The translations under genes and the position numbers were made by a program. Of a DNA stretch of 41,555 bases, positions 33,641 through 41,555 are shown one piece after another (the stretch's first letter is position 1; every line of letters begins with the position of its first letter). The notes under the pieces were generated by a model. That model worked only from the letters and a program-made list of their open reading frames with translations. It had not been told where the DNA came from and made no database searches. Origin of the DNA: Bacteroidota bacterium (GTDB lineage: Bacteria > Bacteroidota > Bacteroidia > Bacteroidales > GCA-2711565); contig PIVJ01000017.1 in the NCBI GenBank assembly GCA_003353955.1, positions 1-41,555 of the forward strand, in the 5' to 3' direction.

Positions 33641-34720
33641 ATGGAGCAAACAACAAACGCCAAACTGATTTTAGAAGATGGAAGCATATTTAAAGGCCGG
33701 TCATTCGGATTTGAAGGATCAAAAGCAGGTGAAGTAGTTTTCAATACTGCCATGACAGGCTACCCCGAAAGTTTAACGGATCCTTCATACAAAGGACAAC
33801 TACTGGTTTTAACCTACCCGTTGGTCGGGAATTATGGCGTGCCCGGTTCAGAAACTGAGAATGAGATGTTAAAATTTTTTGAATCAGAAAAAGTACAGGT
33901 ATCAGCACTTATCATTTCTGATTATTCTTTTAAATACAATCATTGGAATGCAGAAAAAAGTTTGAGTGATTGGTTAATAGAACACAAAGTTCCAGGCATC
34001 TACGGCATAGATACAAGGGCATTAACGAAACTTATTCGCGAAAAAGGATGCATGCTCGGAAAAATAATTGTCAATGATGAGGATTGCGAATATTATGATC
34101 CAAATATTAATAATCTTGTAGCAGACGTCAGTATTAAGGAAAAGCAAGTTTATGGCAATGGGAAACACAAGATACTCTTGATTGATTGTGGCGTAAAAAA
34201 TAATATCATCAGGTATTTTCTTTCAAAGGATGCAACAGTTATCAGGGTTCCATGGGACTATGACTTTCATAAAGAGAAATACGATGGTTTGTTTATCTCC
34301 AATGGTCCTGGTAATCCGGAAATGTGCGACACCACCATTACCAACTTACAAAAGGCTCTAAATCAAGACACACCTATCTTTGGAATTTGTTTGGGACACC
34401 AATTACTTGCCCTTGCCTCCGGAGCTAAAACATATAAATTAAAATATGGACACCGAAGTCATAATCAGCCTGTCCTGCTTAATGGAACAAAGAAGGGATA
34501 TATCACTTCTCAAAATCATGGTTTTGCGGTTGACGATGATACACTTCCTGAACAATGGGAGTCTTTCTTTACAAATCTGAATGATGATACAAACGAAGGT
34601 ATCAAACATAAATCAAAACCTTTTTTTACGGTTCAATTTCATCCGGAAGCTTCAAGCGGGCCAACAGATACAGATTTTCTATTTGATGAATTTATTTCGA
34701 AATTAGATGAAAGACAATAG
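33641..34720 (+). CDS. carA: Carbamoyl-phosphate synthase small (glutaminase) subunit
   Basis: A 359-residue class I glutamine amidotransferase that hydrolyses glutamine and channels ammonia to CarB. The N-terminal CPSase_sm domain (KLILEDGSIFKGRSFGFEGS) is followed by the GATase domain with nucleophile C250 in FGICLGHQLLA, and by H334 and E336 in VQFHPEASSGP. The catalytic triad is intact and the length normal. Its partner carB lies 1.7 kb downstream behind two unrelated ORFs on the same strand instead of directly adjacent. Confidence 0.96.
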   Translation: MEQTTNAKLILEDGSIFKGRSFGFEGSKAGEVVFNTAMTGYPESLTDPSYKGQLLVLTYPLVGNYGVPGSETENEMLKFFESEKVQVSALIISDYSFKYNHWNAEKSLSDWLIEHKVPGIYGIDTRALTKLIREKGCMLGKIIVNDEDCEYYDPNINNLVADVSIKEKQVYGNGKHKILLIDCGVKNNIIRYFLSKDATVIRVPWDYDFHKEKYDGLFISNGPGNPEMCDTTITNLQKALNQDTPIFGICLGHQLLALASGAKTYKLKYGHRSHNQPVLLNGTKKGYITSQNHGFAVDDDTLPEQWESFFTNLNDDTNEGIKHKSKPFFTVQFHPEASSGPTDTDFLFDEFISKLDERQ

Positions 34721-34777
34721 AGTATAGATTAAAGATATTATATTTTAGGTGAAAAACATTTAAATACACCTTCAATT

Positions 34778-35098
34778 ATGCACAACCTTAGAGAATTAAA
34801 GATATGGCAGAAATCCAGAGAAATTATTAAAGAAGTTTATGCTATTACGGTAAAATCTTCTGATAAAGAGAAATATGTTCTTGGTAGCCAGATAAACAGA
34901 AGTGTAATTAGTTCAAATATTGCTGAAGAGCCTGGTAGAAATAGGAGCAACGATTTTCAACAATTTCTTGATATCGCTATTGGATCAGCATTTGAATTAG
35001 AATCTCAACTTATCATTGCAAACGATCTTGGTTGTTTAACTAATGACTCCTTAATCTTTTATCACGTTGAGAATTCAAGAGATTCAAAAAATGATTAG
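34778..35098 (+). CDS. Four-helix-bundle (S23/IVP family) protein, C-terminus frameshifted
   Basis: A 106-residue frame with the S23 family pattern: LRELKIWQKSREIIKEVYAI, LGSQINRSVISSNIAEEPGR (normally A-x-S-I-x-x-N-I-A-E-G) and FLDIAIGSAFELESQLIIAN. The last 13 residues (VENSRDSKND) do not fit. The +1 frame carries on properly as RIQEIQKMIRRFRHHIEKE, so one indel near 35065 has broken the last helix. The family first appeared in 23S rRNA intervening sequences and often occurs as free-standing genes of unknown function. It lies between carA and the serine dehydratase gene, with no sign of rRNA around. Confidence 0.7.
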   Translation: MHNLRELKIWQKSREIIKEVYAITVKSSDKEKYVLGSQINRSVISSNIAEEPGRNRSNDFQQFLDIAIGSAFELESQLIIANDLGCLTNDSLIFYHVENSRDSKND

Positions 35099-35163
35099 GA
35101 GATTTAGACATCATATTGAGAAGGAGTCTAACGTCTATTATCTATCGTCAAAAATAAAAAATT

Positions 35164-36369
35164 ATGCATAGTATAAAAGAAATTTACAAAATTGGTTACG
35201 GTCCCTCTTCCAGTCATAGTATGGCTCCAAGAAGAGCCGCTGAAATCTTCCTTGCCAAACATCCTGATGCCGATTTCTACAAAGCATATTTTTATGGAAG
35301 TATTGCAGCTACAGGCAAGGGTCACCAAACCGATGACGCTGTCAACAAAGTTTTCATCAATCGAAAGCTGGAAATCATCTGGGAACCGGAAATCTTTCTT
35401 CCCTTACATCCAAACGGATTAAAATTCGAAGCATTTAAAGGGAACAAATTAATAGATACTTACATCGCTTATAGTGTTGGTGGTGGTGATATTTCTGAAA
35501 CCGGAACACACAGTGGTAAAGATATTTACAGCATAAAAACCATGAACGATCTTCTAGATTGGTGCAACCGTGAGGGTAAATCAATGTGGGAATATGTTGA
35601 CGAAGTTGAAGGAAAAGAAATTTGGGATTATCTTAAAAAGGTCTGGGAAGTGATGCAAGCTGCCATTAAGCGCGGACTGGAAAACGAACGCGTTTTACCC
35701 GGAACATTGAAAGTTCCTCGTAAAGCAGCGGCCTATTACGCAAAATCGAAGAATGCGGTAGGTTCACAAAAAAATATAGGATTGATCTTTGCTTATGCGT
35801 TGGCTGTTTCTGAAGAAAATGCCGCAGGAGGCGAAATTGTAACCGCTCCCACTTGCGGTTCATTAGGGGTATTACCGGGCATTCTTTATTTTTTAAAAGA
35901 TCACGATAAATTAACGAATAAGAAAATACTCCGTGCATTAGCCACTGCAGGGATTATCGGAAATTTTGTTAAAGCCAATGCCTCAATTTCCGGAGCAGAA
36001 GTTGGCTGCCAGGGGGAAGTTGGAACCGCTTGTACTATGGCGGCAGGAGCCATAACTCAGATAAGAGGTGGTTCTGTTTACCAAATAGAGTATGCTGCCG
36101 AGATGGGTTTTGAGCACAACCTGGGTCTAACCTGCGATCCGCTGGAAGGCTATGTTCAAATTCCATGCATTGAGCGAAATGCATTCGCTGCAGTGAAGGC
36201 TTGGGAATGTGCAGTATATGCTTTACTTTCAGATGGAAGACACAAAGTCAGTTTCGATGAGGTAGTAGAAACCATGATGGAAACCGGAAAAGATTTACAA
36301 TCAAAATACAAAGAAACAAGTTTGGGTGGACTGGCCAGAATCTGGCGGCCAAAAATTGATAGAAGTTAG
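35164..36369 (+). CDS. sdaA: Iron-sulfur L-serine ammonia-lyase (serine dehydratase), single chain
   Basis: A 401-residue enzyme deaminating L-serine to pyruvate and ammonia. Beta-domain signatures are IGYGPSSSHSMAPRRAAEIF at the start, then GTHSGKDIYS. The alpha domain has GGEIVTAPTCGSLGVLPGIL, SGAEVGCQGEVGTACTMAAG and NLGLTCDPLEGYVQIPCIER, whose cysteines bind the [4Fe-4S] cluster. All expected cysteines are present and length is normal for the one-chain type. It lies between the carbamoyl-phosphate synthase subunit genes; the ammonia it releases could in principle feed them, but co-transcription alone is what the sequence suggests. A decayed fragment of another serine dehydratase lies at 17748. 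Confidence 0.94.
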   Translation: MHSIKEIYKIGYGPSSSHSMAPRRAAEIFLAKHPDADFYKAYFYGSIAATGKGHQTDDAVNKVFINRKLEIIWEPEIFLPLHPNGLKFEAFKGNKLIDTYIAYSVGGGDISETGTHSGKDIYSIKTMNDLLDWCNREGKSMWEYVDEVEGKEIWDYLKKVWEVMQAAIKRGLENERVLPGTLKVPRKAAAYYAKSKNAVGSQKNIGLIFAYALAVSEENAAGGEIVTAPTCGSLGVLPGILYFLKDHDKLTNKKILRALATAGIIGNFVKANASISGAEVGCQGEVGTACTMAAGAITQIRGGSVYQIEYAAEMGFEHNLGLTCDPLEGYVQIPCIERNAFAAVKAWECAVYALLSDGRHKVSFDEVVETMMETGKDLQSKYKETSLGGLARIWRPKIDRS

Positions 36370-36421
36370 AAGTTGAACACTTAAAATGCCTAGAGTTTGG
36401 AGTGAACTAAAATTAAAGGAA

Positions 36422-39400
36422 ATGGAAAACAAAATTCAAAAAGTTCTTGTTCTTGGCTCCGGGGCCTTGAAAATCGGCGAAGCTGGCGAATTTGATTATT
36501 CGGGTTCGCAAGCCCTAAAGGCCCTAAAAGAAGAAGGTGTTGAAACCGTATTGATTAATCCAAACATCGCAACGGTCCAAACTTCTGAAAAGATTGCAGA
36601 TAAAATTTATTTTCTTCCCGTAACTCCATACTTTGTAGAGAAAGTAATTAAAAAGGAAAAGCCTGAAGGTGTACTCCTTTCTTTTGGTGGGCAAACTGCT
36701 TTAAATTGTGGGATTGAACTATTCAAACAAGATGTTTTTAAAAACAATAATGTAAAAGTTTTAGGAACCCCTATTCAGTCGATCATGGATACCGAGAACC
36801 GGGAGAGTTTTGTAAATAAACTGGATGAAATTGATGTTGTATCTGCCAGAAGTATGGCAGTGAATTCAACCGAAAAGGCCTTAGAAGCAGTTAAAGAACT
36901 TGGTTTTCCGGTGATTATTCGTGCGGCTTATACGCTGGGTGGGCAAGGAAGCGGTTTCTGTAATAATGAAGAAGAACTGACAGAAATGTCGGAAAAGGCT
37001 TTTGCTTACTCCAACCAAATCCTTGTTGAAGAATCATTAAAAGGGTGGAAAGAAATTGAATATGAAGTGGTGCGTGATGCCTACGATAATTGTATAACGG
37101 TTTGCAATATGGAGAATTTCGATCCACTCGGAATTCATACCGGCGAAAGCATAGTCGTCGCTCCTTCGCAGACCTTAACCAATGCCGAATATCACAAACT
37201 CAGACAACTCTCTATTAAAATCATTCGGCACATCGGAATTGTAGGCGAATGTAATGTGCAGTATGCCCTTGATCCTAATTCTGAAGATTATCGTATAATC
37301 GAAGTCAATGCCCGTTTATCACGATCAAGTGCGCTTGCCTCTAAAGCAACAGGCTATCCGCTAGCATTTGTGGCTGCAAAACTAGCCCTCGGATTTGCCT
37401 TACCGGACATTAAAAATGCCGTAACCAAAACCACATCAGCATTCTTCGAGCCATCTCTGGATTATATCGTTTGCAAAATTCCTCGTTGGGATTTAGGAAA
37501 ATTCTTAGGGGTATCAAAAGAAATTGGAAGCAGCATGAAAAGTGTTGGCGAAGTAATGGCCATTGGGCGTAGTTTTGAGGAAGCCATTCAAAAAGGCCTA
37601 CGAATGATCGGCCAGGCCATGCACGGCTTTGTTGGAAATAAAGAACTGGAATCAGGCGATATTAAAAAAGGATTATCGCAGCCCACCGATATGCGAATCT
37701 TTGTCATTGCTACTGCAATGTTGCAAGGATGGACAGTTGAGGAAATATTCGACCTAACCAAAATTGATCGATGGTTTTTAGAGAAACTGAGCAATATTGT
37801 TAGTATCAATTCAAAAATTGAATCCTATAATTCGCTGATTGATTTCCCAATACCGCTACTTAAAAAAGCCAAACAGACCGGATTTTCCGACTTTCAACTG
37901 GCGCGATCAATTTTTAAAGAAGCCTTTATTGGCACAGATGAACAAATTCAGGAAATCAGATCCTTTCGTAAATCGAATAATATTATCCCGGCTGTAAAAC
38001 AAATTGATACGTTGGCCGCTGAATATCCGGCTCAAACCAATTATCTATACCTTACTTATAATGGTGATACCAATGACATCGAATATGAGAATGACGGTCG
38101 CTCGGTAATTGTACTTGGCTCCGGTGCATACAGAATCGGTAGTAGTGTTGAGTTTGACTGGTGCAGCGTAAATGCCTTGGAAACAGTGAAGGAACAAAAT
38201 TACCGATCTGTCATGATCAATTATAATCCGGAAACGGTGAGTACAGATTATGATATTTGCGACCGCCTGTATTTCGATGAGTTATCTTATGAACGCACCT
38301 TGGATATCATCGAATTGGAATCTCCCAAAGGAGTAATTGTTTCAGTGGGAGGTCAAACTCCTAATAATCTGGCTATTCGGCTTCACAACCAAAAGGTTCC
38401 AATTTTGGGTACCTCGCCTGAATCAATTGATCGGGCTGAAAATCGTTATAAATTCTCTCAAATGTTGGACAACCTTGTCGTAGATCAACCTGAGTGGAAA
38501 GAATTAAGCAGTATTTCAGATGTTTTTGAATTCACCGATAATGTCGGATTTCCTGTGATGGTGAGACCGTCTTATGTCCTCTCAGGAGCTGCGATGAACG
38601 TGGTTTCGAACAAAGAAGAATTGGAACATTTCCTTAAAATGGCAGCCAATGTTTCTAAAAAATATCCGGTGGTTGTTTCTAAATTTATGGAAAACACTAA
38701 GGAAATAGAAATGGATGCCGTGGCTAAAAACGGAAAGCTTATAGCCTATGCAATTTCTGAGCACATCGAATTCGCAGGAGTTCATTCGGGTGACGCAACC
38801 ATGATGTTCCCTCCACAAAAGGTATATGTTGAAACTGTGAGACGAATTAAAAGAATCACCAATCACATTGCGAATGAATTGAAAATATCAGGGCCATTCA
38901 ATATTCAATATCTCGCGAAGGACAATGACATTAAGGTCATCGAATGTAACCTCAGAGCATCCCGAAGTTTTCCATTTGTTTCAAAAATATTGAAGACGAA
39001 TTTTATTGATATTGCCACCAAAATCATGTTGGATGTTCCGGTTGAGAAACCTGATAAATCTTTATTTGATCTGGAATATATTGGGGTTAAAGCACCTCAG
39101 TTTTCGTTCTCGCGACTGGCGAAAGCGGATCCGATTTTGGGCGTTGATATGTCCTCAACTGGAGAAGTGGGCTGCATAGGCGAAGATTATTACGAAGCTA
39201 TTTTAAAATCGATGCTTTCTGTTGGATACAATATTCCGAAGAAAAACATTCTTTTATCGACTGGTCCGGCACGATCAAAAATTGAATTACTCAACAGTTC
39301 CAAACTCCTTAAAGAGAGGAATTACAACTTGTTTGCGACTAAGGGGAGTTCTCAATTTTTAGCTGAAAATGGGATTAAATCAACGGTATTATACTGGCCA

Positions 39401-39649
39401 GATAGCAAAGAACAACCAAATACCCTGGATTATATCAAAAATCAAAAAATTGATTTAGTCATCAATATTCCTAAAAATCTAAGCCAGGATGAATTGTATA
39501 ACGATTACCACATTCGTCGTGCTGCCGTAGATCACAACATTCCACTCATCACGAATGCCCGATTGGCAAGTGCCTTTATCATTGCCTTTTGTAAATACAG
39601 CATGGATGATATTACAATTAAAAGTTGGGATGAATACAAGATGGATTAG
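36422..39649 (+). CDS. carB: Carbamoyl-phosphate synthase large subunit
   Basis: A 1075-residue enzyme that makes carbamoyl phosphate from bicarbonate, ammonia and two ATP. I start at the ATG at 36422 (MENKIQKVLVLGSGALKIGE); the earlier ATG at 36386 adds 12 unlikely residues. It has two homologous halves: carboxyphosphate half (LGSGALKIGEAGEFDYSGSQ; ATP-grasp about 130-395), oligomerisation region, carbamate half (VIVLGSGAYRIGSSVEFDWC; ATP-grasp about 675-865) and the allosteric MGS-like domain (about 935-1075). It is complete. It begins 52 bases after the serine dehydratase stop. Confidence 0.96.
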   Translation: MENKIQKVLVLGSGALKIGEAGEFDYSGSQALKALKEEGVETVLINPNIATVQTSEKIADKIYFLPVTPYFVEKVIKKEKPEGVLLSFGGQTALNCGIELFKQDVFKNNNVKVLGTPIQSIMDTENRESFVNKLDEIDVVSARSMAVNSTEKALEAVKELGFPVIIRAAYTLGGQGSGFCNNEEELTEMSEKAFAYSNQILVEESLKGWKEIEYEVVRDAYDNCITVCNMENFDPLGIHTGESIVVAPSQTLTNAEYHKLRQLSIKIIRHIGIVGECNVQYALDPNSEDYRIIEVNARLSRSSALASKATGYPLAFVAAKLALGFALPDIKNAVTKTTSAFFEPSLDYIVCKIPRWDLGKFLGVSKEIGSSMKSVGEVMAIGRSFEEAIQKGLRMIGQAMHGFVGNKELESGDIKKGLSQPTDMRIFVIATAMLQGWTVEEIFDLTKIDRWFLEKLSNIVSINSKIESYNSLIDFPIPLLKKAKQTGFSDFQLARSIFKEAFIGTDEQIQEIRSFRKSNNIIPAVKQIDTLAAEYPAQTNYLYLTYNGDTNDIEYENDGRSVIVLGSGAYRIGSSVEFDWCSVNALETVKEQNYRSVMINYNPETVSTDYDICDRLYFDELSYERTLDIIELESPKGVIVSVGGQTPNNLAIRLHNQKVPILGTSPESIDRAENRYKFSQMLDNLVVDQPEWKELSSISDVFEFTDNVGFPVMVRPSYVLSGAAMNVVSNKEELEHFLKMAANVSKKYPVVVSKFMENTKEIEMDAVAKNGKLIAYAISEHIEFAGVHSGDATMMFPPQKVYVETVRRIKRITNHIANELKISGPFNIQYLAKDNDIKVIECNLRASRSFPFVSKILKTNFIDIATKIMLDVPVEKPDKSLFDLEYIGVKAPQFSFSRLAKADPILGVDMSSTGEVGCIGEDYYEAILKSMLSVGYNIPKKNILLSTGPARSKIELLNSSKLLKERNYNLFATKGSSQFLAENGIKSTVLYWPDSKEQPNTLDYIKNQKIDLVINIPKNLSQDELYNDYHIRRAAVDHNIPLITNARLASAFIIAFCKYSMDDITIKSWDEYKMD

Positions 39650-39739
39650 AAACAACGCCCTCCAATTGAGGGCATTGCCCCTAATCTAAACGGCTTATCT
39701 CAAGGTTTTTTTGGGAATCAATTTAGTTTTTTATATTAT

Positions 39740-39781
39740 GGGATGCCATCCCTCATCAGCTATGCATTGGGATGGCATCCC
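39740..39781. repeat. Inverted repeat with self-palindromic arms
   Basis: Arms GGGATGCCATCCC and GGGATGGCATCCC (13 bases each, 39740-39752 and 39769-39781) are perfect complements around a 16-base loop. Each arm is itself a 6-bp palindrome around one base, so the two arms are also near-direct repeats. It lies between carB and pyrB without a T-run. A smaller hairpin, GCCCTC-caatt-GAGGGC, precedes it at 39657-39673. Confidence 0.7.
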
Positions 39782-39846
39782 CTTCCTTGAAGCAAGCTCT
39801 TCCTAAAATATTATAGTTCCTGTTCAATTCATCAATTGAATTTTCT

Positions 39847-39854
39847 TACTTTTG
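39847..39854 (+). promoter_or_regulatory. Candidate -7 box for pyrBI
   Basis: TACTTTTG fits the TAnnTTTG -7 consensus of Bacteroidota, 20 bases before the pyrB start. No well-spaced -33 TTTG is visible. If used, the leader would be very short, about 15 bases. Confidence 0.4.
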
Positions 39855-39874
39855 ACAAAACTTAAATCTTAGGA

Positions 39875-40783
39875 ATGAAAAACAGAAGTTTAGTATCAAT
39901 CGATGATTTTAGCAAAGCAGAATGGCTTAAGATTCTGAACCTTGCGGAGGGATTTGAAAAAAACCCCAAACAAAGATTGCTCGAAGGAAATGTAGTGGCA
40001 ACGCTATTTTTTGAGCCATCAACCCGAACACGTTTAAGCTTTGAAAGCGCAGCTTCCTACCTGGGTGCCAAAGTGATTGGATTTTCAGATGCATCATCTA
40101 CCAGCGTTAAAAAAGGTGAGACCTTAAACGACACCATACTCACAGTAAGTAATTATGCAGATATAATTGTGATGCGTCATCCTCGCGAAGGCAGTGCTCG
40201 TTATGCCAGTGAAATTGCACCAGTTCCGGTTGTTAATGCAGGTGATGGAGCAAATCAACATCCAACCCAAACCCTATTGGATCTTTATTCAATTAGAAAA
40301 ACACAAGGTAAACTGGATAATATCCATATCACTTTTGTAGGTGATTTAAAATATGGCCGAACGGTGCATTCATTAGTAATTTCGTTATGTAATTTCAATG
40401 CAACCTTTCATCTTGTTTCACCAATTGAATTAAAATTACCCAGTTATGTTAAGCGTCATATTAAAGATGCAAAATTAAAATATCATCAATATACCGAACT
40501 GAGTGAAGCCATATCTAAATCTGATATTCTTTATATGACTCGTATTCAAAAGGAGCGATTTTCAGATCCTATTGAATATGAAAAAGTAAAGAATGCATAT
40601 GTATTAAAAAATAGTATGTTGGAAGAAGCTAGAGAAAACATGAAAGTTTTACATCCATTGCCGCGCGTTAATGAAATTACAGTCGACGTAGATACAAACC
40701 CAATGGCCTATTATTTTCAGCAAGCACAAAATGGCGTTTATGTTCGTCAGGCATTATTAACATCAATTTTAGGAAAGAAATGA
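39875..40783 (+). CDS. pyrB: Aspartate carbamoyltransferase catalytic subunit
   Basis: A 302-residue enzyme joining carbamoyl phosphate and aspartate in pyrimidine synthesis. FFEPSTRTRLSFESAASYLG (residues 46-65) is the carbamoyl-phosphate site; STRT is at 49-52. DASSTSVKKGETLNDTI has the catalytic-loop Ser and Lys, VMRHPREGSA the next, and HPTQTLLDLYSI and VLHPLPRVNEI the aspartate side. Length and motifs are of the class that pairs with a PyrI regulatory chain. It overlaps pyrI by four bases (ATGA). Confidence 0.97.
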   Translation: MKNRSLVSIDDFSKAEWLKILNLAEGFEKNPKQRLLEGNVVATLFFEPSTRTRLSFESAASYLGAKVIGFSDASSTSVKKGETLNDTILTVSNYADIIVMRHPREGSARYASEIAPVPVVNAGDGANQHPTQTLLDLYSIRKTQGKLDNIHITFVGDLKYGRTVHSLVISLCNFNATFHLVSPIELKLPSYVKRHIKDAKLKYHQYTELSEAISKSDILYMTRIQKERFSDPIEYEKVKNAYVLKNSMLEEARENMKVLHPLPRVNEITVDVDTNPMAYYFQQAQNGVYVRQALLTSILGKK

Positions 40784-41247
40784 GTGAAGTAAGAAAAGAA
40801 TTAAAAGTATCTGCCATTGAAAATGGTACTGTTATAGACCATATCCCGGCTAAAAGTTTATTTCAGGTTGTAAAAATATTAAAGCTGAGTACAATCCCAA
40901 ACCAATTATTATTTGGGACTAACTTAAGTAGCAAGAAGTATGGAAACAAAGGAATCATTAAGGTAAATGATAAATACTTTGAAGCACAGGAATTAAACAA
41001 AATAGCGCTGGTTGCTCCTACTGCTACACTAATCGTTATTAAAGATTTTACGGTAGTTTATAAGAAACAGGTTGAATTACCTAAAGAAATTAAACAATTT
41101 GTAAGATGTGTTAATCCTAATTGTGTTACCAATCATGAAAGTATAGATACGCAATTTGAGGTTTATACCGACGATGAAGGGCAAACGAAACTGCTTTGTA
41201 ATTACTGTGAAAAGTTTACTGCCAAAGACCACATGGTATTTATTTAA
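40780..41247 (+). CDS. pyrI: Aspartate carbamoyltransferase regulatory subunit
   Basis: A 155-residue allosteric chain. The N-terminal nucleotide-effector domain runs about 8-100 (ENGTVIDHIPAKSLFQVVKI). The C-terminal zinc domain has CVNPNC and CNYC cysteines, giving the C-x4-C plus C-x2-C ligands that hold the catalytic and regulatory chains together. All four are present, so the holoenzyme should assemble. It is translationally coupled to pyrB. Confidence 0.96.
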   Translation: MSEVRKELKVSAIENGTVIDHIPAKSLFQVVKILKLSTIPNQLLFGTNLSSKKYGNKGIIKVNDKYFEAQELNKIALVAPTATLIVIKDFTVVYKKQVELPKEIKQFVRCVNPNCVTNHESIDTQFEVYTDDEGQTKLLCNYCEKFTAKDHMVFI

Positions 41248-41332
41248 CAACATAAGCCGTTGTGCATTTAGAAAGAAGATAAGAAAACTGCTCCTCAAAC
41301 AATAAACACTCTTGCAACCAATTAAACCCTAG

Positions 41333-41455
41333 ATGGTTAGCAGAATAATAATTTTGGTCAGTTTGTCTGTCTTTTGTCAATTTTGCTCAAAAGACAATGA
41401 TAATCCGATTACACAGTTCACCCAAAACAACAGAAGTTTATACCAAAACAATTGA
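41333..41455 (+). CDS. Small lipoprotein-like ORF, possibly frameshifted
   Basis: A 40-residue frame starting MVSRIIILVSLSVFCQFCSK, with a lipoprotein-like signal and a following DNDNP mature start. It stops early, but another frame continues as SSPKTTEVYTKTIEINNKRI and ends about 60 bases later with a plausible mature sequence, suggesting a frameshift. No family is recognised. The bases from 41516 to the end of the window hold nothing I can identify. Confidence 0.35.
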   Translation: MVSRIIILVSLSVFCQFCSKDNDNPITQFTQNNRSLYQNN

Positions 41456-41555
41456 AATAAATAATAAAAGAATTGCAAGTCCGCTTGATAGTTTAATAAG
41501 AAATATTAACTTGTAGCTATATACGATATAACTACAATGTGGTTATACAATTGTT

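Noticed and set aside
35164-36369. A possible selenocysteine or frameshift in the serine dehydratase gene
   Set aside because: The frame is continuous, all cluster cysteines are encoded and the length is normal.
1-41555. tRNA, rRNA, CRISPR arrays and known riboswitches
   Set aside because: I looked for T-loop-like GGTTCGAATCC strings, regularly spaced repeats and familiar riboswitch cores on both strands and found none that stood up; a covariance-model scan would be needed to exclude small or divergent RNAs.

Overview
The window reads as chromosomal DNA of an AT-rich, probably anaerobic or facultative member of the Bacteroidota (class Bacteroidia, perhaps a marine Marinilabiliales-like lineage). 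The cues are weak Shine-Dalgarno sequences, TAnnTTTG-type -7 promoter boxes, many signal-peptide or lipobox proteins next to outer-membrane beta-barrels, a TPR-PD40-OmpA protein, DUF1697 and LVIVD families, and house-keeping proteins (FolD, Ffh, ArgS, PyrB/PyrI, CarAB) of Bacteroidota type. No rRNA, tRNA or CRISPR was found.

Region 1 (about 130-11,290) is an accessory respiratory island, all minus strand. A PhnD-like lipoprotein, a sensor kinase and a sigma-54 activator (10106-11032, 8608-10116, 7237-8595) form an upstream XSR regulatory unit closed by a terminator. Downstream lies a sigma-54 type -24/-12 promoter (7047-7062). It is followed by a porin-like protein, a four-cluster ferredoxin subunit, an NrfD-type membrane subunit, a Tat-exported molybdopterin oxidoreductase, a TorD-family chaperone and a TatA. 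The catalytic subunit carries the residues I recall for respiratory arsenate reductase ArrA at identical spacing, so the best reading is an arsenate (or similar oxyanion) respiration operon, porin-arrB-arrC-arrA-arrD-tatA. The island is flanked by an IS66 transposase remnant on the left and by a dispersed repeat plus an amidohydrolase gene stub on the right.

Region 2 (11,351-18,310) holds a GT4 glycosyltransferase, a saccharopine-dehydrogenase-like enzyme, a DEAD-box RNA helicase and two thioredoxin-fold proteins. It also holds gene debris: an IS5-type transposase tail, a serine dehydratase fragment and a YdeI/OmpD-associated fragment.

Region 3 (18,313-25,473) is largely a house-keeping block on the minus strand: OmpA/PD40 protein, queE, folD, ffh and argS, with a truncated ankyrin-like secreted ORF between ffh and argS. 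Region 4 (25,614-31,350) is envelope related: a small beta-barrel protein, an LVIVD lipoprotein, an ECF sigma factor translationally coupled to a one-TM protein with a beta-barrel-like tail (candidate anti-sigma), a Ser/Arg-rich secreted protein and a secreted cupin.

Region 5 (31,543-41,455) has a DUF1697 remnant and a cyclic-2,3-diphosphoglycerate-synthetase-like GTPase. It then has pyrimidine genes carA, carB, pyrB and pyrI, with a frameshifted four-helix-bundle (S23/IVP) ORF and a serine dehydratase wedged between carA and carB. It ends in a small, possibly frameshifted lipoprotein. A family of about 126-bp structured repeats occurs three times (11,077; 30,698; 33,413) and is the clearest non-coding novelty.
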